From Streptomyces bikiniensis (lineage in GTDB: Bacteria; Actinomycetota; Actinomycetes; Streptomycetales; Streptomycetaceae): a stretch of 64,000 bases of DNA. Both the position numbers and the translations under genes were made by a program. Numbering within the stretch: position 1 is the first letter of the stretch; the number at the start of each line of letters is the position of its first letter. The stretch is taken from NCBI GenBank assembly GCA_000716465.1, contig JNWL01000020.1:1-64000 (forward strand). Direction: 5' to 3'. The notes beneath the pieces were generated by a model. That model was not told the origin of the DNA, ran no database searches, and saw only the letters and a list, made by a program, of their open reading frames with translations. Positions 37,260 through 46,983 of this stretch are shown piece after piece.

Positions 37260-38303
37260 TCAGCGCGTGCGCCTGGTGACGAACTCCGCCAGGGCCAGCA
37301 GGTCCCCCGCGGCCGCCAGGTCCGGGACCGCCCGCGCCAGGTGCTCGACGGCGCGGCCCATGTGCTCGGCCGCCTGCACCTGGGCCCAGTCGCGCCCGCC
37401 GGCCCGCTCCACCGCGTCCGCCGCCGCCCGCACCTCCGCCACGTCGTGGAGCGGGCGGGAGTACAGCTCGGCCAGCTCCTCCCCCGCCGGGGTCCCGGAG
37501 GTGAGCGCCGCCACCACGGGCAGCGACTTCTTGTGGGCGGTCAGGTCGGCCCCGGCCGGCTTGCCCGTGCGCTCCGGGTCCCCCCAGATGCCGATGAGGT
37601 CGTCGATCAGCTGGAAGGCGAGGCCCGCCTCCCGGCCGAAGGCGTCCATCGCCGCGACCTCCTCCTCGTCCGCGCCCGCGTAGAGCGCGCCGAGGGCGCA
37701 GGCGCAGCCGAGCAGCGCCCCGGTCTTGGCGACGGCCATGGCCGTGCACTCGTCGAGGGAGATCTCGCGCGGACCGCGCTGCTCGAAGGCGCAGTCCGTC
37801 TGCTGCCCCGCGCAGAGTTCGATGACGCAGGCCGCGAGGCGCGCGGAGGCGGCCGCCGATGCGGGATGCGGGTCCTCGGCGAGCAGCCGCAGGGCGAGCG
37901 CGCTCATCGCGTCGCCCGCGATCAGCGCGTCCGGGATGCCGAACACCGTCCAGGCGGTGGGCCGGTGGCGCCGGGTCGGGTCCCCGTCGACGATGTCGTC
38001 GTGGAGCAGGGTGAAGTTGTGCGCGAGCTCCACCGCGACCGCGGCCTTCACGGCCCCGGCCTCCTCGGCGCCGAGCGCGCGGGCGGCGGCGAGGACGAGG
38101 GCGGGCCGGATGGCCTTGCCCGCCTGCTCGGCGGCCGGGGAGCCGTCGGCGTGCTCCCAGCCGAAGTGGTACATCGCGACCCGGCGTATGGAACCGGGCA
38201 GGGTCTCGACGGTCGAGCGGAGCTGGGGCTGGACGGCCGTCCGCGTCCGGTCCAGGAGCGCCGCGGCCCCCTGGCCGTCGGTGGCGGCATCCGCGCTGGT
38301 CAT
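37260..38303 (-). CDS. Polyprenyl diphosphate synthase, probable encapsulin cargo
   Basis: A 347-residue isoprenyl diphosphate synthase that elongates allylic diphosphates. The first Asp-rich motif is HDDIVDGDPTRR, and the second is LIDDLIGIWGD. Residues 1 to about 20 are Ala/Thr-rich and could be a disordered cargo-loading segment. An AAGGAAG ribosome binding site serves either the GTG at 38309 or the ATG at 38303. It is downstream of the Family 2B encapsulin gene, and published surveys list polyprenyl synthases as cargo for that family. No terpene cyclase is nearby, so the final product is unclear. Confidence 0.88.
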   Translation of the reverse strand: MTSADAATDGQGAAALLDRTRTAVQPQLRSTVETLPGSIRRVAMYHFGWEHADGSPAAEQAGKAIRPALVLAAARALGAEEAGAVKAAVAVELAHNFTLLHDDIVDGDPTRRHRPTAWTVFGIPDALIAGDAMSALALRLLAEDPHPASAAASARLAACVIELCAGQQTDCAFEQRGPREISLDECTAMAVAKTGALLGCACALGALYAGADEEEVAAMDAFGREAGLAFQLIDDLIGIWGDPERTGKPAGADLTAHKKSLPVVAALTSGTPAGEELAELYSRPLHDVAEVRAAADAVERAGGRDWAQVQAAEHMGRAVEHLARAVPDLAAAGDLLALAEFVTRRTR

Positions 38304-38362
38304 GGTCACGGTCACTTCCTTCGCGTCCTTCACGGCGGTCGTTCGCCGCGGCGGGCCGGGGA

Positions 38363-38400
38363 CGCCCGGGGGCGGGAGGGTCCACTCCCGCCCCCGGGCG
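38363..38400 (-). terminator. Intercistronic hairpin between shell and cargo genes
   Basis: A perfect 15-bp stem (38363-38377 with 38386-38400, loop GGGTCCAC) lies immediately after the encapsulin stop. It could be a partial terminator or a 3'-end stabiliser that lets more shell than cargo be made. Confidence 0.7.
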
Positions 38401-38408
38401 CCGCGGGC

Positions 38409-39824
38409 TCAGCGCCAGCGGCTGACCTCGACGTTCTCCAGGACGCCGAGCGCGTCCGGGACGAGGACCGCCGCCGAGTAGTAGGCGGTGACCAGGTAGG
38501 AGATGATCGCCTGCTCGTCGATGCCCATGAAGCGGACGGAGAGGCTGGGCTCGATCTCGTCGGGGATGCCGGTCTGGTGCAGGCCGATCACGCCCTGGTC
38601 GGCCTCGCCCGTACGCATGCAGATGATCGAGGTCGTACGGGCGTCCGAGACCGGGATCTTGTTGCACGGGTAGATGGGCACGCCGCGCCAGGTCGGGATG
38701 CGGTTGCCGTTGACGTCGATGGTCTCGGGCACCAGACCGCGCTTGTTGAGCTCGCGCCCGAAGGCGGCGATGGCGCGCGGGTGGGCGAGGAACATCTTGG
38801 AGCCCCGGCGGCGGGAGAGCAGCTCGTCCATGTCGTCCGGGCTGGGGGCGCCGTCGTGCGGCTGGATCCGCTGCCCGTAGTCGCAGTTGGAGAGGAGGCC
38901 GAACTCCTTGTTGTTGACGAGCTCGTACTCCTGGCGCTCGCGGAGCGCCTCGACCGTGAGCCGCAACTGCTGCTCGGTCTGGTTCATCGGCTGGTTGTAG
39001 AGGTCGGCGACGCGGCTGTGGACCTTCAGCACGGTCTGGGCGACGCTCAGCTCGTACTCGCGGGGGGAGGCGTCGTAGTCGACGTACGTGTGCGGGACGA
39101 CGGCCTCGCCGACGTGGCCGGCGGAGAGGTCGATGGCGGCCTCGCCGTAGTTGTTGGTGCGCTGCTCGGGCAGGGCGGCGACGGTGGCGAGGTGGGCGGC
39201 GAGCGAGCCGGCCCGGTCCGCGAGGTTCCGCACGTCGGCCCGGGTGAGCTCCAGGACCGTGCAGGCGGTGGCGGCCCTGGCGGTCCACTCCCAGGTGGCG
39301 TCCTCGTGGATCAGGGAGGACTCGCCGAGGTAGGCGCCGTCGGCGAGGACGCCGAGGACCGCCTCGTCGCCGTACGGCCCCTCGCCGATCTGCTCGATCC
39401 GGCCGTGGGCGAGGAGGTACACCCGGTCGGTGGGGGCGCCGGCGAGGGCGACGGTCTCGCCCGCCGCGTACTCCCGCTGGGTGCAGCGGGCCGCGAGCTC
39501 GGACAGCGCCTCCTCGTCCTCGTAGCCGCGCAGTGCGGGGAGTTCGCCGAGTTCGGCGGGGATCACCGCGACGCGCTCGCCCGTCTGGACGAAGGTGACG
39601 CGCCCGTCCCCCACGGAGTAGCTGAGCCTCCGGTTCACCCGGTACGTGCCGCCCTGCACCTGGACCCACGGCAGCGCGCGCAGCAGCCACCGGGAGGTGA
39701 TCTCCTGCATCTGCGGGGCCGACTTGGTGGTCGTGGCGAGGTTCCGCGCGGCGGCGGTGCCGAGACTCTGCTGCGGCGCCTGCTGCTCCGCGCGGACCTC
39801 GTCGCCAACCGAACCTACGGACAT
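38409..39824 (-). CDS. Family 2B encapsulin shell protein with cyclic-nucleotide-binding-like insert
   Basis: A 471-residue HK97-fold nanocompartment shell protein. The N-terminal arm ([20 protein letters not shown]) leads into a shell core that contains an inserted CNB-like domain (about residues 115-215: [30 protein letters not shown], then [17 protein letters not shown]). Later shell signatures include [31 protein letters not shown] and [15 protein letters not shown]. This is the EshA-like class, known from S. griseus as an antibiotic-production-linked nucleotide-responsive protein. GAGAGGGAG precedes the ATG. Confidence 0.93.
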   Translation of the reverse strand: MSVGSVGDEVRAEQQAPQQSLGTAAARNLATTTKSAPQMQEITSRWLLRALPWVQVQGGTYRVNRRLSYSVGDGRVTFVQTGERVAVIPAELGELPALRGYEDEEALSELAARCTQREYAAGETVALAGAPTDRVYLLAHGRIEQIGEGPYGDEAVLGVLADGAYLGESSLIHEDATWEWTARAATACTVLELTRADVRNLADRAGSLAAHLATVAALPEQRTNNYGEAAIDLSAGHVGEAVVPHTYVDYDASPREYELSVAQTVLKVHSRVADLYNQPMNQTEQQLRLTVEALRERQEYELVNNKEFGLLSNCDYGQRIQPHDGAPSPDDMDELLSRRRGSKMFLAHPRAIAAFGRELNKRGLVPETIDVNGNRIPTWRGVPIYPCNKIPVSDARTTSIICMRTGEADQGVIGLHQTGIPDEIEPSLSVRFMGIDEQAIISYLVTAYYSAAVLVPDALGVLENVEVSRWR

Positions 39825-40101
39825 GGAACTCCCTCTCGTATGACTGAGTTGCGGGAGAAGCCTTTCAGTACGCAGCGTGTCGGCGCCATTACACAATCGA
39901 GTGGGACTGTTCGAAAACCTGCGGGGCATGTCACCGCTTTTCCATCCGGACGGTCGAGCCGCGGCGGCCCCTCGTGCCCCGCCGGGACCGGCTGTCCGGA
40001 TCGACTGTCCGGATCGGCTCGCACACGGTCCGAACGGATGGCGGCGGAGCGGCGGACTCCGGTACTCCGGAAGTCCATCCGTCCTCCGGAAGGAGTCAGC
40101 C

Positions 40102-40692
40102 ATGGCTGCGCCCATGTCCGCGAACAGGTTCCTCACCGCGCTGCGCGCCGAGGGCCTCGCGGTCGTCCAGGTAGGCGACTGGTCCACCCACAACCGCAAC
40201 CACAAGGGCCCCTGGGGACCTGTGCACGGCGTGATGATCCACCACACCGTGACCCGGGGCACCGCCGGCACCGTCCGCGTCTGCCGGGACGGCTACGCGG
40301 GCCTGCCGGGGCCGCTCTGCCACGGCGTGATCGCCAAGGACGGCACGGTCCACCTCGTCGGCTACGGGCGCGCCAACCACGCCGGGCTCGGCGACGACGA
40401 GGTGCTCAGGGCGGTCATCGCCGAGCGGCGCCTGCCGCCGGACGACGAGGCCACCACGGACGGCAACCGGCACTTCTACGGCTTCGAGTGCGAGAACCTC
40501 GGGGACGGCGTGGACCCGTGGCCGAAGGTCCAGCTGGACGCCATCGCGAAGGCGGCCGCGGCCGTGTGCCGGGTGCACGGCTGGACCCACCGGTCGGTCA
40601 TCGGGCACCTGGAGTGGCAGCCGGGGAAGTCGGATCCGAGAGGCTTCACGATGGCCTCCATGCGGGAGCGGATCGCGGAGCGGATGCGGTAG
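40102..40692 (+). CDS. N-acetylmuramoyl-L-alanine amidase (PGRP-like)
   Basis: A 196-residue amidase_2/peptidoglycan-recognition-type protein. The zinc site region is [11 protein letters not shown], and later elements include [24 protein letters not shown] and [17 protein letters not shown]. No signal peptide or wall-binding domain is seen, so it is either cytoplasmic or released by lysis, as for phage endolysins. GGAAGGAG precedes the ATG. No other phage genes lie nearby. Confidence 0.87.
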   Translation: MAAPMSANRFLTALRAEGLAVVQVGDWSTHNRNHKGPWGPVHGVMIHHTVTRGTAGTVRVCRDGYAGLPGPLCHGVIAKDGTVHLVGYGRANHAGLGDDEVLRAVIAERRLPPDDEATTDGNRHFYGFECENLGDGVDPWPKVQLDAIAKAAAAVCRVHGWTHRSVIGHLEWQPGKSDPRGFTMASMRERIAERMR

Positions 40693-40787
40693 CCGGAACG
40701 GGCGCGGCAGCGCGGCAGCCGGGACGTGTGCGGCAGCCGGGACGTGCGGTCGCCGGGGCCGGCGGGGGCGGGCGGCACAATGGCCCC

Positions 40788-41708
40788 GTGAACGCGTTCG
40801 ACCTCGCCCGGCTGCGGCCCCGGCTCCCCTCGCCCCTGGAACCGGTGGAGGACGAACGTTTCGCCCGGCGCGGCCTCACGCTGCTCCTGAAGCGCGAGGA
40901 CCTCATCCACCCCGACCTGCCGGGCAACAAGTGGCGCAAGCTCGCGCTCAACCTGGAGGCGGCGGCCGGGCGGCCCGTGCTCACCTTCGGCGGGGCGTAC
41001 TCCCACCACCTGCGGGCGACGGCGGCCGCCGGCCGGCTGCTCGGCTTCCCCACGGTCGGGGTGGTCCGGGGCGACGAGCTGGCCGGGCGGCCGCTCAACC
41101 CGTCCCTGGCGCGGTGCGCCGCGGACGGGATGCGCCTGGAGTTCGTGGACCGGGCCACGTACCGCGCGAAGAGCGACCCCGCCGTCCTCGCGGCGCTCCT
41201 GGAACGCGCCCCCGCGGGCGCGTACGTGGTCCCGGAGGGCGGCAGCAACGCGCTCGCCGCGCGCGGCTGCGCGGAGCTGGGCCGGGAGCTCGCGGGGGCG
41301 GCGGACGCGGTCGCCGTCGCCTGCGGCACGGGCGGCACCCTGGCGGGCCTCGCGGCCGGTCTCGCCCCCGGGCAGCGGGCCCTCGGCTTCCCGGTCCTCA
41401 AGGGGGATTTCCTGGGCGGGGAGGTCCGCGCCCTCCAGGAGGCGGCGTTCGGCGGTCCGCGCGGCGACTGGTCCCTGGACGGGCGCTTCCACGGCGGGGG
41501 CTACGCGCGCGTGTCCCCGGCTCTGGAGGCGTTCACACGGGATTTCGAGGAACGGCATGAACTCGCCATCGAGCGACTATATGTGGCCAAAATGCTGCAC
41601 GGCCTCGTGACCCTGGCGGAGGAGGGCGCGTTCCCCCGGGGCACCCGGATCGCGGCGGTGGTCACGGGCGCCCCGGACGGGCTTCAGCCGTCCGGATCCT
41701 CGCGGTAG
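40788..41708 (+). CDS. PLP-dependent D-cysteine desulfhydrase/ACC deaminase-like enzyme
   Basis: A 306-residue fold-type II PLP enzyme. The PLP lysine lies in GNKWRKL, the substrate loop is GGAYSHHLRA, and the phosphate-binding motif is CGTGGTLAGLAAG. Family members act on D-cysteine or 1-aminocyclopropane-1-carboxylate; the exact substrate is not resolvable. The GTG at 40788 has CACAAT 6 nt upstream and no ribosome binding site. The end overlaps the convergent antiporter gene by 25 nt. Confidence 0.85.
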   Translation: MNAFDLARLRPRLPSPLEPVEDERFARRGLTLLLKREDLIHPDLPGNKWRKLALNLEAAAGRPVLTFGGAYSHHLRATAAAGRLLGFPTVGVVRGDELAGRPLNPSLARCAADGMRLEFVDRATYRAKSDPAVLAALLERAPAGAYVVPEGGSNALAARGCAELGRELAGAADAVAVACGTGGTLAGLAAGLAPGQRALGFPVLKGDFLGGEVRALQEAAFGGPRGDWSLDGRFHGGGYARVSPALEAFTRDFEERHELAIERLYVAKMLHGLVTLAEEGAFPRGTRIAAVVTGAPDGLQPSGSSR

Positions 41709-43282
41709 GCGGCCGCCTCCTCCAGGTCGAGGCGGCGGAGCAGGACGCGCATCATCTCGTCGTCGATCCGGCGCTCGTCGCGGAGCCGCACGAAGACCTC
41801 CCGCTCGGCGTCGATCATCTCGCGCGAGAGGCGCCGGTAGGTGTCGTCGGCGGTCTCCCCGGTGGCCTCGTTGACCGCTCCGAGCCGCTCCCAGACCGCG
41901 TTGCGGCGCCGGTCGAGGACGGTGCGCAGCCGGTCGGCGAGGGGTGGCGGCAGGGCGTTGCGCCCGTCCGCCAGGAGTGCGTCGAGGCGCTCCTCGGCGG
42001 CCCGTGAGGCCTCGCTCTGCGCCTGCGCCTCGGCCAGCGTCTCGGCGTACCGGTCGCGGCCGGGGAGCTTCAGGAACCGGATGAGGGGCGGCAGGGTGAG
42101 GCCCTGCACCACCAGGGTGCCGATCACGGTGGTGAAGGTGAGGAAGAGGACGAGGTTGCGGGCCGGGAACTCCTCGCCGTCCACGGCGAGCGGGATGGAG
42201 AAGGCGATGGCGAGCGAGACCACTCCGCGCATGCCCGCCCAGCCGACGACGAGCGGCGCCCGCCAGTCCACCCCCGGCTCCCGTTCCCGGACGCGGGCGG
42301 AGAGCCACCGGGGCAGGAAGGTCGCCGGGTAGACCCACACGAAGCGGACGAGGACGACGGCGGTGAAGACCCCGACCGCGTACCAGGCCGCCTCGCCCAC
42401 GCCGTACCGGCCGAGCCCCTGGACGACGTACGGGAGTTGGAGGCCGATCAGGGCGAAGACGGCGGATTCCAGGACGAAGGCGACCATCTTCCAGACGGCC
42501 TCCTCCTGGAGGCGCGTCGCGAAGTCGACCTGCCAGGCGCGGTGGCCGAGGAAGAGGCCGACCACGACGACGGCGAGGACCCCGGAGGCGCCGACCTCCT
42601 CGGCGGCCGCGTAGGCGGTGAAGGGGATGAGGAGGGAGAGGGTGTTCTGGAGCAGGGAGTCCCGCAGGTGGAGGCGGAGCCAGTGGATGGGGACCATGAG
42701 GACCAGACCGACGCCGACGCCGCCGACGGCCGCGAGCGCGAACTCCGCCACCCCGCCGGCCCAGCCGATGCCCTCGCCGACGGCCGCCGCGAGGGCGACC
42801 CGGTAGGCGGTGATCGCGGTCGCGTCGTTCACCAGGGACTCGCCCTGGAGGATCGTGGTGATCCGGTGCGGCAGGCCCAGCTTGCGGGCGATGGCGGTGG
42901 CGGCGACCGCGTCCGGCGGGGCGATCACCGCGCCGAGCACGAGGGCGGCGGTGAGCGGCAGGTCGGGCACGAGGACGTACGCGAGCCAGCCGACGGCCAC
43001 GGTGGCGAAGAGGACGTACCCGACGGAGAGCAGGGCGACGGGCCGGACGTTGGCCCGCAGGTCGAGGTAGGAGGAGTCGACGGCGGCCGTGTAGAGGAGC
43101 GGGGGCAGGATCAGCGGAAGGACGACGTGCGGGTCGAGCGTGTAGTCGGGGACGCCCGGGACGTACGAGGCGGCGAGGCCCGCGGCGACCAGGAGCAGCG
43201 GGGCGGGCACCGGGGTCCGGCGGGCCGCTCCCGCGATCGCGGCGCTCGCCGCCACCAGCCCCACCAGTTGCAGTGCGTCCAT
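41684..43282 (-). CDS. Na+/H+ antiporter (CPA1/NhaP type)
   Basis: A 532-residue transporter with about 12 membrane helices. The transport core holds APPDAVAATAI and GESLVNDATAITAYRVA (the conserved Asp/Asn region), with GWAGMRGVVSLAIA later. A cytoplasmic helical tail of about 110 residues (from LAEAQAQSEASRAAEERLDALL) follows the last helix. It moves Na+ or K+ against H+ and acts in pH and salt homeostasis. GAGAGGGTGGG precedes the ATG. The UBP-type zinc-finger gene is divergent from it. Confidence 0.92.
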   Translation of the reverse strand: MDALQLVGLVAASAAIAGAARRTPVPAPLLLVAAGLAASYVPGVPDYTLDPHVVLPLILPPLLYTAAVDSSYLDLRANVRPVALLSVGYVLFATVAVGWLAYVLVPDLPLTAALVLGAVIAPPDAVAATAIARKLGLPHRITTILQGESLVNDATAITAYRVALAAAVGEGIGWAGGVAEFALAAVGGVGVGLVLMVPIHWLRLHLRDSLLQNTLSLLIPFTAYAAAEEVGASGVLAVVVVGLFLGHRAWQVDFATRLQEEAVWKMVAFVLESAVFALIGLQLPYVVQGLGRYGVGEAAWYAVGVFTAVVLVRFVWVYPATFLPRWLSARVREREPGVDWRAPLVVGWAGMRGVVSLAIAFSIPLAVDGEEFPARNLVLFLTFTTVIGTLVVQGLTLPPLIRFLKLPGRDRYAETLAEAQAQSEASRAAEERLDALLADGRNALPPPLADRLRTVLDRRRNAVWERLGAVNEATGETADDTYRRLSREMIDAEREVFVRLRDERRIDDEMMRVLLRRLDLEEAAAYREDPDG

Positions 43283-43328
43283 GCCGTCGCCCACCCTCTC
43301 GTCCGTACCGCGACGTAACCTGGCCATC

Positions 43329-43589
43329 ATGAGCGAGTGCCCGCACCTTGCCGAACTGCCGCGCCCCGAACCGGCGCCGCTGACCGACACCTGTCCCGAG
43401 TGCCTGGCGGACGGCACGCATCCGGTCCAGCTGCGGCTCTGCCTGACCTGCGGGCACGTGGGGTGCTGCGACTCCTCGGTGGGGCGGCACGCGACCGCGC
43501 ACCACTCTTCGACCGGGCACCCGGTGATGCGGACCTTCGAGCCGGGCGAGCGGTGGCGCTGGTGCTTCGTGGACGGTGCGATCGTCTGA
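43329..43589 (+). CDS. UBP-type zinc-finger protein
   Basis: An 86-residue protein with the ZnF_UBP pattern: CPHL, CPECLADG, LCLTCGHVGCCDSS, HATAHHSSTGHPVM. In eukaryotes the domain recognises free ubiquitin C-termini; in bacteria its ligand is unknown. The ATG has TAACCT 7 nt upstream and no ribosome binding site (leaderless pattern). Confidence 0.88.
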   Translation: MSECPHLAELPRPEPAPLTDTCPECLADGTHPVQLRLCLTCGHVGCCDSSVGRHATAHHSSTGHPVMRTFEPGERWRWCFVDGAIV

Positions 43590-43862
43590 CGGTTGCGCGG
43601 TGCGCGGTTCGACGGGCTCCCGCTTGGGTACGTCACCCCTCCGCCGGTCGCTCGGTTCCGTCGTCCACAGGCCTCCGCCCACCGTCCGCACCCATGGGCC
43701 TACCATGGGTGACGGGCCGTGACGGGGTCGGGAAACGCACGGCGACACGGCGGGACGGATCGCGATAGCGTCACGGCGGACTGCGCAGCCCCCTGCGTAC
43801 CGCCCGGTTCGGGGGCCTCTCCCCCGAGCCCCGAACGAGTTTGTGCCACCTTGGAGGTGAGG

Positions 43863-44276
43863 GTGTCCCAGATCGCAGGCGAGCCCGGGACCCAGGACTT
43901 CGTGGAAGTCCGGCTGCCCGCTGCAGGTGCCTATCTGTCCGTGCTGCGTACGGCCACGGCCGGCCTCGCGGCGCGCTTGGACTTCACCCTCGACGAGATC
44001 GAGGACTTGCGGATCGCGGTCGACGAGGCCTGCGCCATCCTGCTCCAGCAGGCCGTACCGGGGTCCGTCCTCAGCTGCGTCTTCCGGCTGGTCGACGACT
44101 CGCTGGACGTGACGGTCTCCGCCCCGACGACGGACGGCCGCGCTCCCGAACGGGACACCTTCGCCTGGACGGTGCTGTCGGCGCTGGCCGGGAAGGTGGA
44201 GTCGTCGGTGGCCGACGACCGCACGGTCTCGATCAGCCTGTACAAACAGCGCGGCGTGGGGCCAGGCCCGACGTGA
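43863..44276 (+). CDS. Anti-sigma factor, RsbW-like ATPase
   Basis: A 137-residue GHKL-fold protein that begins VSQIAGEPG and has the Asn-box region LDEIEDLRIAVDEACAILLQQA. It lies directly upstream of and overlaps (GTGA) a sigma-B-type factor, so it is the probable anti-sigma factor that sequesters it, as UshX/PrsH does for SigH. GGAGGTGA is the ribosome binding site. The upstream gap (43590-43862) shows no gene. Confidence 0.9.
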   Translation: MSQIAGEPGTQDFVEVRLPAAGAYLSVLRTATAGLAARLDFTLDEIEDLRIAVDEACAILLQQAVPGSVLSCVFRLVDDSLDVTVSAPTTDGRAPERDTFAWTVLSALAGKVESSVADDRTVSISLYKQRGVGPGPT

Positions 44277-45376
44277 GGAGCGGGGACGCGACGGCCGGCA
44301 TCCCCGGGCAGAAGGCGCGGCCGCATGAGGGCGCTACGGAGCGGGCGGACCAGATGAGCGAGCACGAGCAGCAGCACGAGGGTGCCGGGACACCAGGTGC
44401 CCCCGAGGTCCCCGCGGAGGCTTCCGGGTCCCCGAAGCCCGGTGCCGACGGGGTCCGGGGCGACGGCGTCGACGGGATCAACGGAGTCGGCGGTGCCGAC
44501 GGGGCCGGGGTCAACGGAGTCAACGGAGTCGCTGGAGCCGGAGTCGACGGGTCCGGGGACGCCGGAGCCCGGGGCGGCGACGGGGCCGACGGGGCGTCGG
44601 AGGCCCGTGCCGTCCCGGTCCCGCAGGACCGGAGCGGTGCCCGTGCCCTCTTCGTCGAGCTGCGCGAGCTGCCGGAGGGCTCCCCCGAGAAGGCGGAGCT
44701 GCGCAACCGGCTGGTGCGGATGCACCTGCCGCTGGTGGAGCACCTGGCCCGGCGCTTCCGCAACCGCGGCGAGCCGCTGGACGACCTGACGCAGGTGGCG
44801 ACGATCGGCCTGATCAAGTCGGTGGACCGGTTCGACCCGGAGCGCGGGGTCGAGTTCTCGACGTACGCGACCCCCACGGTCGTCGGTGAGATCAAGCGCC
44901 ACTTCCGGGACAAGGGCTGGGCGGTACGGGTGCCCCGCCGGCTCCAGGAGCTGCGGCTCTCGCTGACCACGGCCACGGCCGAGCTCTCCCAGCAGCACGG
45001 CCGCTCCCCGACCGTGCACGAGCTGGCCGAGCGGCTCGGGATCTCGGAGGAGGAGGTCCTGGAGGGCCTGGAGTCGGCGAACGCCTACTCGACGCTCTCG
45101 CTGGACGTCCCGGACACCGACGACGAGTCGCCGGCGGTGGCGGACACGCTGGGCGCGGAGGACGAGGCCCTGGAGGGGGTCGAGTACCGCGAGTCGCTCA
45201 AGCCGCTCCTGGAGGACCTGCCGCCCCGGGAGAAGCGGATCCTGCTGCTTCGCTTCTTCGGGAACATGACCCAGTCGCAGATCGCACAGGAGGTGGGCAT
45301 CTCGCAGATGCACGTCTCCCGGCTGCTCGCCCGGACGCTCGCCCAGCTGCGGGAGAAGCTCCTGGTGGAGGAGTAG
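44273..45376 (+). CDS. sigH: SigB/SigF/SigH-type RNA polymerase sigma factor
   Basis: From the coupled GTG at 44273 it is 367 residues. Regions 2-4 occupy about residues 140-360, with region 2 LVEHLARRFRNRGEPLDDLTQVATIGLIKSVDRFDPERG and region 4 MTQSQIAQEVGISQMHVSRLLAR. The N-terminal 120 residues are low complexity, Gly/Val/Asp/Asn-rich repeats (GVDGINGVGGADG type). An ATG at 44354 is an alternative start, and S. coelicolor SigH is known to have several N-terminal forms. The symbol rests on neighbour order (anti-sigma factor upstream; wblE nearby), so treat it as provisional. Stress and development control is the family role. Confidence 0.85.
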   Translation: MRSGDATAGIPGQKARPHEGATERADQMSEHEQQHEGAGTPGAPEVPAEASGSPKPGADGVRGDGVDGINGVGGADGAGVNGVNGVAGAGVDGSGDAGARGGDGADGASEARAVPVPQDRSGARALFVELRELPEGSPEKAELRNRLVRMHLPLVEHLARRFRNRGEPLDDLTQVATIGLIKSVDRFDPERGVEFSTYATPTVVGEIKRHFRDKGWAVRVPRRLQELRLSLTTATAELSQQHGRSPTVHELAERLGISEEEVLEGLESANAYSTLSLDVPDTDDESPAVADTLGAEDEALEGVEYRESLKPLLEDLPPREKRILLLRFFGNMTQSQIAQEVGISQMHVSRLLARTLAQLREKLLVEE

Positions 45377-45421
45377 GACCTGCCGCCGTCCGTTCAAGGA
45401 GCGTCGTTCACGGAACGTCGT

Positions 45422-45913
45422 TCACGGGGTGCCCTGGCCGGGGCGCCGGATGCCGAGCGCCTCGGTCGTGGCGGGGTTCACCAGGAGGACGAGCCCGGTG
45501 AGGGCCAGGACGCCGAGGACCGCGCCCGCCGGGATCATGGCGCTGTTCGCCTGGAGCATCTGCCAGGCGACCGGCAGGGCCAGGATCTGGGTGATGACGG
45601 CCGGGCCGCGGCTCCAGGAGCGGCACAGCCACAGGCCGCGGGCGGCGGCGAGCGGGATCAGGCCGAGCGCGAGCAGCGTCACGGCGCCCGTCAGCGCGCC
45701 GGTGAGGTCGCCGGGCGATCCGGTCAGGGCGTTCACCAGCATGTACACGCCCCCGGCGACGAGCCCGAGCGCCTCGACGCCGGCCACGGCCGCCGCGGCG
45801 GTGAGACGGATGGGACGGGGAGTCTGCTCCGTACCGCCGAGGGGGGTCTGCTCCGTACCACCGACCGGGGTCTGCTCCGTACCGCCGAGGGGGGTCTGCT
45901 CCGCACTGCTCAT
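45422..45913 (-). CDS. Small integral membrane protein with GGTEQTP repeats
   Basis: A 163-residue protein. The N-terminus carries three copies of an 8-residue repeat (GGTEQTPL or GGTEQTPV, 24 bp each), then four hydrophobic segments (VAGVEALGLVAGGVYMLV, ALTGAVTLLALGLIPLAAA, AVITQILALPVAWQM, GAVLGVLALTGLVLLV). The function is unknown. It converges on the sigma factor gene and is divergent from diacylglycerol kinase. Confidence 0.75.
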   Translation of the reverse strand: MSSAEQTPLGGTEQTPVGGTEQTPLGGTEQTPRPIRLTAAAAVAGVEALGLVAGGVYMLVNALTGSPGDLTGALTGAVTLLALGLIPLAAARGLWLCRSWSRGPAVITQILALPVAWQMLQANSAMIPAGAVLGVLALTGLVLLVNPATTEALGIRRPGQGTP

Positions 45914-46014
45914 GGAAGGCAGGGTAACGGGGCCGCCCCCGGGACCGCCGGGGCCGGGTGCCGGGAAACCGACCGGACTGGGCCCGGTACCGCCGGGTAG
46001 GTACGCTGGCGACC

Positions 46015-46983
46015 ATGCGCGCACTTCTCGTGGTCAACCCGGCAGCCACCACCACCAGTGCCCGCACCCGTGACGTCCTCATCCACGCACTGGCCAGCGA
46101 GATGAAGCTGGAGGCGGTCACCACCGAGTACCGCGGACACGCGCGCGACCTGGCCCGGCGGGCCGCCGAGACCGGGAGCGTCGACCTGGTCGTGGCCCTC
46201 GGCGGGGACGGCACGGTCAACGAGGTGGCCAACGGCCTGCTGCACGACGGGCCCGATCCGGACCGGCTACCGGACCTCGCGGTCGTCCCCGGCGGGTCGA
46301 CCAACGTCTTCGCCCGCGCGCTCGGACTGCCGAACGACGCCGTGGAGGCGACCGGCGCCCTGCTCGACGCGCTGCGTGAGGAGCGGACACGGACGGTGAG
46401 CCTCGGGCTCGCCTCCGGGACGCCGGGCACGGAGGACGAATCGGTGCCGTCCCGCTGGTTCACCTTCTGCGCCGGCCTCGGTTTCGACGCGAGCGTCATC
46501 GGCCGGGTCGAACAGCAGCGGGAGCGCGGCAAGAGATCCACGCACGCCCTGTACCTGCGCCAGGTGGTGCGCCAGTTCCTCGGCGAGACGAACCGCCGGC
46601 GCGGCACGATCACCCTGGAGCGGCCGGGCGAGGAGCCCGTCGAGGACCTGGTCCTCTCCATAATCTGCAACACCTCCCCCTGGACCTACCTGGGCAATCG
46701 CCCGGTGTACGCGTCCCCGGAGGCCTCCTTCGAAACCGCCCTCGACGTGCTCGGACTGCGCCGTCTCTCGACCCCGGCGGTGGCCCGGTACGCCACTCAG
46801 CTGCTCACCTCGTCCCCGGAACGCGGGCCCCGCGGCAAGCACGCGGTGTCCCTGCACGATCTGACCGACTTCACCTTGCATTCGAAGGTCCCCCTCCCCC
46901 TCCAGATGGACGGAGACCACCTGGGACTGCGCACGAGCGTGACGTTCACAGGCGTTCGCCGTGCACTGCGTGTGATTGTGTGA
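46015..46983 (+). CDS. Diacylglycerol kinase-family lipid kinase
   Basis: A 322-residue soluble lipid kinase with the nucleotide motif LGGDGTVNEV and VVPGGSTNVFARALGLP, as in DgkB/YegS-type enzymes. It would phosphorylate diacylglycerol or a related lipid. TACGCT at 46002-46007 is 7 nt before the ATG, with no ribosome binding site, so the mRNA may be leaderless. Confidence 0.9.
   Translation: MRALLVVNPAATTTSARTRDVLIHALASEMKLEAVTTEYRGHARDLARRAAETGSVDLVVALGGDGTVNEVANGLLHDGPDPDRLPDLAVVPGGSTNVFARALGLPNDAVEATGALLDALREERTRTVSLGLASGTPGTEDESVPSRWFTFCAGLGFDASVIGRVEQQRERGKRSTHALYLRQVVRQFLGETNRRRGTITLERPGEEPVEDLVLSIICNTSPWTYLGNRPVYASPEASFETALDVLGLRRLSTPAVARYATQLLTSSPERGPRGKHAVSLHDLTDFTLHSKVPLPLQMDGDHLGLRTSVTFTGVRRALRVIV

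Noticed and set aside
37137..40787. Long upstream extension of the PLP enzyme frame
   Set aside because: Antisense of the encapsulin and synthase genes; the enzyme starts at 40788.
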